Part shown: positions 59,491 through 64,000 of the stretch, piece by piece
Layout of the letters: every line of letters starts with the position of its first letter
How positions within the stretch are numbered: position 1 is the stretch's first letter
Assembly (NCBI RefSeq): GCF_901709675.1
Contig: NC_051105.1
Coordinates: 10,834,604-10,898,603 of the forward strand
Source of the DNA: Syngnathus acus
Taxonomy: Eukaryota > Chordata > Actinopteri > Syngnathiformes > Syngnathidae
DNA: 64,000 nt
Direction of reading: 5' to 3'
Position numbers and translations under genes: made by a program
The notes under the pieces: generated by a model
The model's input: only the letters and a program-made list of their open reading frames with translations
What the model was told of the DNA's origin: nothing
Databases searched by the model: none

Positions 59491-60537
59491 TTTTAAAAAT
59501 CAGGTATGTGAATTATTACATGATTTAAAACTAATTTAGAATTTTCCTTGCAATGCCAATTAAAATGAAATTTGACCAAAAAAAATGACTTCCCGAAAAT
59601 ACTTTGTCAGTGGCCCACGCTTTCAAATCACATTATCATGCTGTCAGTGAGGACATCACTTCTGGGAGCTTCCACGGCAAAAAATCCTTCCAACGCAACT
59701 CTGGCGTGTAGCGGGAGAGCGAGCTTGTTATATTTAGTCAGACAGCGAGTCTACTGCTAATGAACGCTACTGGCAGGGTGTCTGTTGAGCCCCGAGGAGA
59801 TTACAGACAACACTGGAAATGTGTGTGTGTGTGTCCTCTTTGGGTCAGAGAACCAAAAACAGAGAGCGACGACAAAATGTGGCTTTTAGATGAAGCTGTA
59901 TTGTTTTGAATCTGTCAAATGTATACATAAAAGGGGCAAACGAATGGGATGAATTGACACAAAGCTAAGCTTTCTCTCAGCTGTCACTGTGTCACTAGAT
60001 CACCACAGCTACGTTGTTGTTTTTAGGGTCCGGCGAGTTGATTGATGACACGACCTTCCTTCCGCTTCCTCCGGAAAGAAGCGGCGCCGTTGTGAACGGC
60101 GGATATTGTGGGTTCAAGTCTAAGTTTAGACGGCGGATGCTTTTCTGCTCCACTACCCGGCCTGATGTTCACTCGTGGTGATTGTAGCTCCGAGCGCATT
60201 GTAAGCCTTCATGATTGGCTCCGATCACTTCAGCTTGTGATCAATCCTATTCAACTGAGTTGTATGCTGAATAATGACTACATTTTCTTTTTATTCATAA
60301 GGGAGCAAGAAAATATAGATCCATAAGGTTTAACCCCCACCAGGGGTGAGCTCAGTTATTTCTGGTTTATGACATGCAATCATTGACCTTTAAATCAGAT
60401 CAAGTTCTCCTCATTTTTTTTTTTTTTTGCCTCAAAGATCCACAGAAAACCGTTTTTTGTTTTTTTTTTTCACGCAAAAGGGTAATGCATGGTCAAGCGT
60501 TTGGTGTCAGTATCATCCCCTCTCCTTCTTTTCCCAG

Positions 60538-60693
60538 GGTCGGACTTCCAGTGTACTATTCATATCATCCCAGTGAAGAACGAAGAAGGTGTGGTGATGA
60601 TGTTCATCCTGAATTTTGATTACGTTTTGGATGAGGGGAGCGACAACTCCACGGAGAAGATAAGCCCCGCATCGCCCACAAAGTCTGATCAAA
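60538..60693 (+). CDS. kcnh7: kcnh7 coding exon 3, end of PAS domain
   Basis: The acceptor is TTCCCAG (AG 60,536-60,537). Its first two bases complete the Gly codon from exon 2, then [19 protein letters not shown], then [10 protein letters not shown] and an acidic/Ser-rich tail ending KSDQ plus one base (residues 103-154). [16 protein letters not shown] is the conserved C-terminal strand of the ERG PAS domain. The tail after NFDYV diverges, as it does between ERG paralogues. The donor is GTGAGT. Length is 156 bases against about 165 in mammalian ERG genes, still in phase. Confidence 0.94.
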
Positions 60694-63110
60694 GTGAGTG
60701 TTCATTAAATTCTCCGCTGTGATATAATCCTGTGACACCTTCAAAATATACTAACAGAGGCTAAAAATAAAAGTGGAATGTTAAAGGACAAATGTGTTTT
60801 TGTCATCCTGGTGGTTTGACCTCGGCAAAACAGTGGTAATACATTAATCCGTTCCAGGGTCAAACTGCCGCCATCTAAAGCCGGGAATGAAAGGAAAAAA
60901 GCTGTGTTCACTCCCGCAACGGCGCAACTGCCCCTTTCTAAATTTGCGTTGGACTTGCGCCGGGCACAAAAATAGAGCCAAGGGTGTCTGTCAATTTTGA
61001 AAGGCTCCTCCAATGTCAAGTGGTGAGCCACGGGCAGGGAAATGATCTGCTTACAAAAACGGCTAAGCTCTTGCTGTCAAATGCTGATGACCTCACGTCT
61101 GCCCGAATGACGCCTGAAAGGATATAGAAAATGAAAACGTAGAGTGACTTGTGGGAGACCCTGTAGCTGCTGAACTTTAAGTTTATGTTTTGTGTAATTC
61201 AAATTCAGTAATTCCGATTTTGTTTGACTAATTTGTGCAACATCTGCGGTATTTGACCTTTGAGGTTCCACCGTGAAATGATCTAATTATTTGTTATTCC
61301 ACCCCTTCGGACAACATTAAAAAGCATCTTCCCTCATAAGCATAATGAATCCTGTACTAAAGTAATTACATTTTATTAAAAAAATATTAAAATGCCACAG
61401 CTTAGTGTAATTATTTTGACTTGCCCTAAAAATATACAGCCTAATCGTACTTTTTAATGATCCTGCATCAATTATTCACAAAACTTGTTACATTATTTAT
61501 CTTGTTTGTGAATGTTGTACAGAATAGATGCAAAGTATGCACAAGGGGAGGAAATGCTCTGCTTATACAGCCAATTTCTTTTTTTTTTTTTAATGACACC
61601 ATCTCTAAGTGTATGTTTTTCGAGCGTTTCTATAGGCCTGGTTTATTTTGATTGATTGATTTTTGTTTGGATGAATGTCAGGAGGTTTAAATATCAACAA
61701 GCCTTCTTTCCTTCAGCATCTCCTCTGTGACTCAATCTCAGCCATTTTCTTCATTCAGCGTGAAGTCCTCTGGCATTGCGCTTGCGAATGTAAACATGCG
61801 TGTGAGCAGGCAAAGCTAACATGACTAATCACATTTGATTGCTTGTGAGCGTACTTGAGCGAAGGGGATCTAAGGGTTGATGACGGGACGGCTTGTGTTG
61901 AGCTGAAGGTGTCTTTGGAATTCACGTTTCACTTTTCGTACTTTTTCGTACATTTTTGGTAGTTGCATGGCTAGATAGATAGCTTATAGCTATATAGTAG
62001 CTAGTTCGCTAGCTATAGCTTAACGCCAGCTCGAGCTAGACAGCTAGCTGTGGTGTTATGAAATATTTCTTCAAAGTGAAATATGCTAACATTTCCAAGT
62101 TACTCAGAATTCCTACAGCATTCAAAGTTTAATTTTGTGGAGCCGGAATTTATTCAAGCCCTGAGCATTCTAGTAGTATCTGTGCTCACACTATACGTCC
62201 ATTTTCATCTCTACTACAGCCACTATGTAAGATAAAGCAGTGCGGGATTTGTAGACAAGCCGAAACACTCCACAAATGAGACTATTAGTGAAGTCCAAGT
62301 GCCATCCATCTTTTTTCGAAATCCTCATTAGAGTCGGCTGCCGAGCTGGAGTCGATCTCGGCTTACTTTGAGCGAGAGGCGATGACTAAAAGAGCAAAAT
62401 ATTTATTGCTTTGAAAGCAAGGATGAGAATATTTTTTGTTGTCGTGAATGGTGTTTTCCCTTTACATTCTTGCGCTCAATATAAAGCAAAAGTATTAAAC
62501 GCGTCTTTCACAACCGACAAGGGCATAGTCACAAGCTAAAGATCCAAATCCAAACTAATGAATGACTTTGTATTGTTCCTTCAAACCACCCCGTTAAGGG
62601 AGCCACGACCAGTGCGACCCGGCAGGTGGTTCATCACAGCCGAGAAAATCTATAATTCTCTCTCCGGGAGTTTCCGAGCTCTGTTAGACGCTTTCAGGGG
62701 TGATGACATCAGCGCGTTTAGGGTATGGAAACAGATGGAAAGCTATTATTTATGTATGGAAGGAGGATGCTGAGAGAGGGGCTCCTCACAAAGGGTTCAT
62801 TCATCCCTGTGCTAATCGATTGTTAATGAGTCAAAAGGTTTCGCTTGGAAAGGCCAGCAAAATTCGCATATCTGACTTGGATTAGCATGAAAAATCGGAT
62901 TTGCGGTATTTCGGAGTCCCTGTGCCCGGTGAATGAACATGAGTTGACTGTTCTCAGCTTTACATTGTTAATTGCCTAATATAAACCACGTAATATTTTT
63001 CAGGTCATAAAAACCCTTTTTTTCGTAAAGGCAGTTTCACACCCTTCCATTAAAACGCCGCCGCTGCCGTTTCTCGTAACTTAACGCTGTAAATTTCTGC
63101 CCTCTTTCAG
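60694..63110 (+). other. kcnh7: kcnh7 intron 3 (2,417 bases)
   Basis: GT (60,694) to AG (63,109-63,110; tract CCTCTTTCAG). It contains no recognisable gene, a TAGC-rich repeat tract at 61,966-62,053, a T run near 61,580 and otherwise unremarkable AT-rich sequence. Confidence 0.85.
61966..62053. repeat. TAGC/GATA-rich tract
   Basis: GGCTAGATAGATAGC, TAGCTATATAGTAGCTAG, CGCTAGCTATAGC, GAGCTAGACAGCTAGCTG words resemble the tract in intron 2 at 56,598. Confidence 0.6.
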
Positions 63111-63548
63111 GGAGTCGATTTTTCCGCTTCCGCCAGGCCGCCTTGAGTCTGATGAATACCAACAAGCAATCGCTTCCGCAAGAGGACCCAGACGCCGTGA
63201 TGGTGGACTCGCCCAAAGACAACGAGGACTCGGTTGCCCTGCAGAGCTTCCCCTCGCCCACCAAGAGCATGTGCAGTCCAATGGAAGCCAACGACACCCA
63301 CGCCCTCATCAGCTCCAGCCACCACTCTTCTCCAACCAGCGTGGCGGCCGAACCCCTCGACCATTCGTCCCCCAAACTACCGTGGGAGAAGATTTACCAG
63401 ACGGAGGTACACCAGTCCTCAACCTCCTTATCCAATACCTTCCCGAGAGAAAGCATCACGAGCATGAGGCGGGCGTCCTCTGTCCATGAGATCGAAGGCT
63501 ACAGCTCCAGTTCCAAAAGCATATTTAGGGACCGTCATCCAAACGAAG
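63111..63548 (+). CDS. kcnh7: kcnh7 coding exon 4, PAS-to-S1 linker
   Basis: The first two bases complete an Arg codon from exon 3. It encodes residues 155-300: RSRFFRFRQAALSL, then NKQSLPQEDPDAVMVDSPKD, DDTHALI-like NDTHALI, AEPLDHSSPKLPWEKIY, then RRASSVHEIEG and IFRDRHPNEG. These follow human KCNH7 (SLPQEDPDVVVIDSSKH, LDHSSPK, RRASSVHDIEG, IFRDRH) closely and are unlike KCNH2, which settles paralogue identity. The linker is Ser-rich with likely phosphorylation sites. The exon is 438 bases, donor GTATGC at 63,549. Confidence 0.95.
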
Positions 63549-63618
63549 GTATGCTTGCTAGAACATCGGCCCGTCCCATACTGGACCAATGACAGATAAC
63601 ACTGTTCTTAATCGGCAG
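63549..63618 (+). other. kcnh7: kcnh7 intron 4, only 70 bases
   Basis: GT (63,549) to AG (63,617-63,618) with a TTCTTAATCGGCAG 3' end. Splicing joins Glu-Gly to Pro-Phe-Asn in phase. If retained, the frame runs into TGA at 63,590-63,592. It is near the lower size limit for vertebrate introns. Confidence 0.9.
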
Positions 63619-63830
63619 GTCCGTTTAACCACGTCAAGTCCAGCCTGCTGGGCTCTACGTCGGATTCCAACATCAACAAGTACAGCACCATCAACAAGAT
63701 CCCCCTGATCGCGCTCACCTTCTCCGAAGGTATCGACAAGAAGACTCACTCTCCTCCAACGTCGGAGAAGACCATCATAGCGCCAAAGGTCAAAGACAGG
63801 ACACACAACGTCACGGAGAAAGTCACACAG
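63619..63830 (+). CDS. kcnh7: kcnh7 coding exon 5, linker up to the S1 region
   Basis: The exon begins by completing a Gly codon, then [37 protein letters not shown], and ends [20 protein letters not shown] at a complete codon before GTGAGC (residues 301-371). The [15 protein letters not shown] segment is near-identical across ERG channels and directly precedes the cytosolic stretch leading to S1. The 212-base length equals that of exon 5 in mammalian ERG genes. The transmembrane segments, pore and CNBHD lie beyond the window, so the gene is truncated by the window edge, not biologically. Confidence 0.95.
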
Positions 63831-64000
63831 GTGAGCCATCATTTACAATGTGGTACTTTTGATGGCCAACCCCCTCGAGAACTAGTTTTGAAAAAGCTCT
63901 TCCATGGTAAGTCGCGGGAAAAAAGAGTCAGTGCCTGCGGCTTAGCGGCACTTTGTTTGCGAGCTTGGGATGCTGCCAAAGCCCCAGCGGTGGAGCTGTG
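63831..64000 (+). other. kcnh7: Start of kcnh7 intron 5 (runs off the window)
   Basis: It begins with a GTGAGC donor. No further exon appears before the window end. Confidence 0.8.

Larger units (their letters stand above)
52981..60537 (+). other. kcnh7: kcnh7 intron 2 (7,557 bases)
   Basis: GT (52,981) to AG (60,536-60,537). No other gene is seen. It contains AT/GC mixed unique DNA, a C13 run at 55,254, a GATA/GCTAGC-rich stretch (56,598-56,725), a motif-rich block at 57,060-57,380, a 111-bp MITE (58,281), dispersed-repeat locus D (59,213) and several A/T homopolymers, including T runs shortly before the acceptor. Confidence 0.85.

Overview
This is a window of vertebrate nuclear DNA, almost certainly from a ray-finned fish with a compact genome. 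It carries two recognisable genes, both on the + strand: fign (fidgetin, an AAA-family ATPase) near the left end and the first five coding exons of kcnh7 (ERG3, a voltage-gated potassium channel of the ether-a-go-go family) at the right end. In human the two genes are neighbours on 2q24 in the same relative order and orientation. Introns as short as 70 and 180 bases, many fish-type DNA-transposon remnants, long A/T and C homopolymers and tetranucleotide repeats fit a teleost. I cannot name the species from sequence alone.

Layout. 1-6724: non-coding DNA upstream of the main fign exon, probably the 3' part of a fign intron. 6725-8955: the large terminal coding exon of fign. 8956 to about 13,810: AT-rich 3' flank, probably a long fign 3' UTR, with a proximal poly(A) signal (9684) and a stronger-looking distal one (13,786) preceded by a UGUA cluster. 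About 13,810-52,000: a 38-kb intergenic interval without credible genes. It holds many short AT/homeodomain-motif-rich blocks that look like conserved regulatory elements, CTCF-like motifs, a tRNA-derived SINE fragment, several hAT-like and Tc1-like fragments, a 2.09-kb non-autonomous transposon containing a 251-bp tandem array (31,524-33,612), and copies of an unnamed dispersed repeat. About 52,000-52,493: kcnh7 promoter/5' UTR. 52,494-63,830: kcnh7 coding exons 1-5, encoding residues 1-371 (N-cap, PAS domain, PAS-to-S1 linker). The gene continues past the right edge.

The two products are not known to work together. They share an old syntenic block with a regulatory gene desert, here greatly shrunk. 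Points most worth a second look: the fign Walker A motif has arginine where the catalytic lysine is expected; a satellite-like array sits inside a TIR element; the non-coding DNA left of 41 kb is rich in the POU octamer; and CTCF-like motifs flank the desert in convergent orientation.
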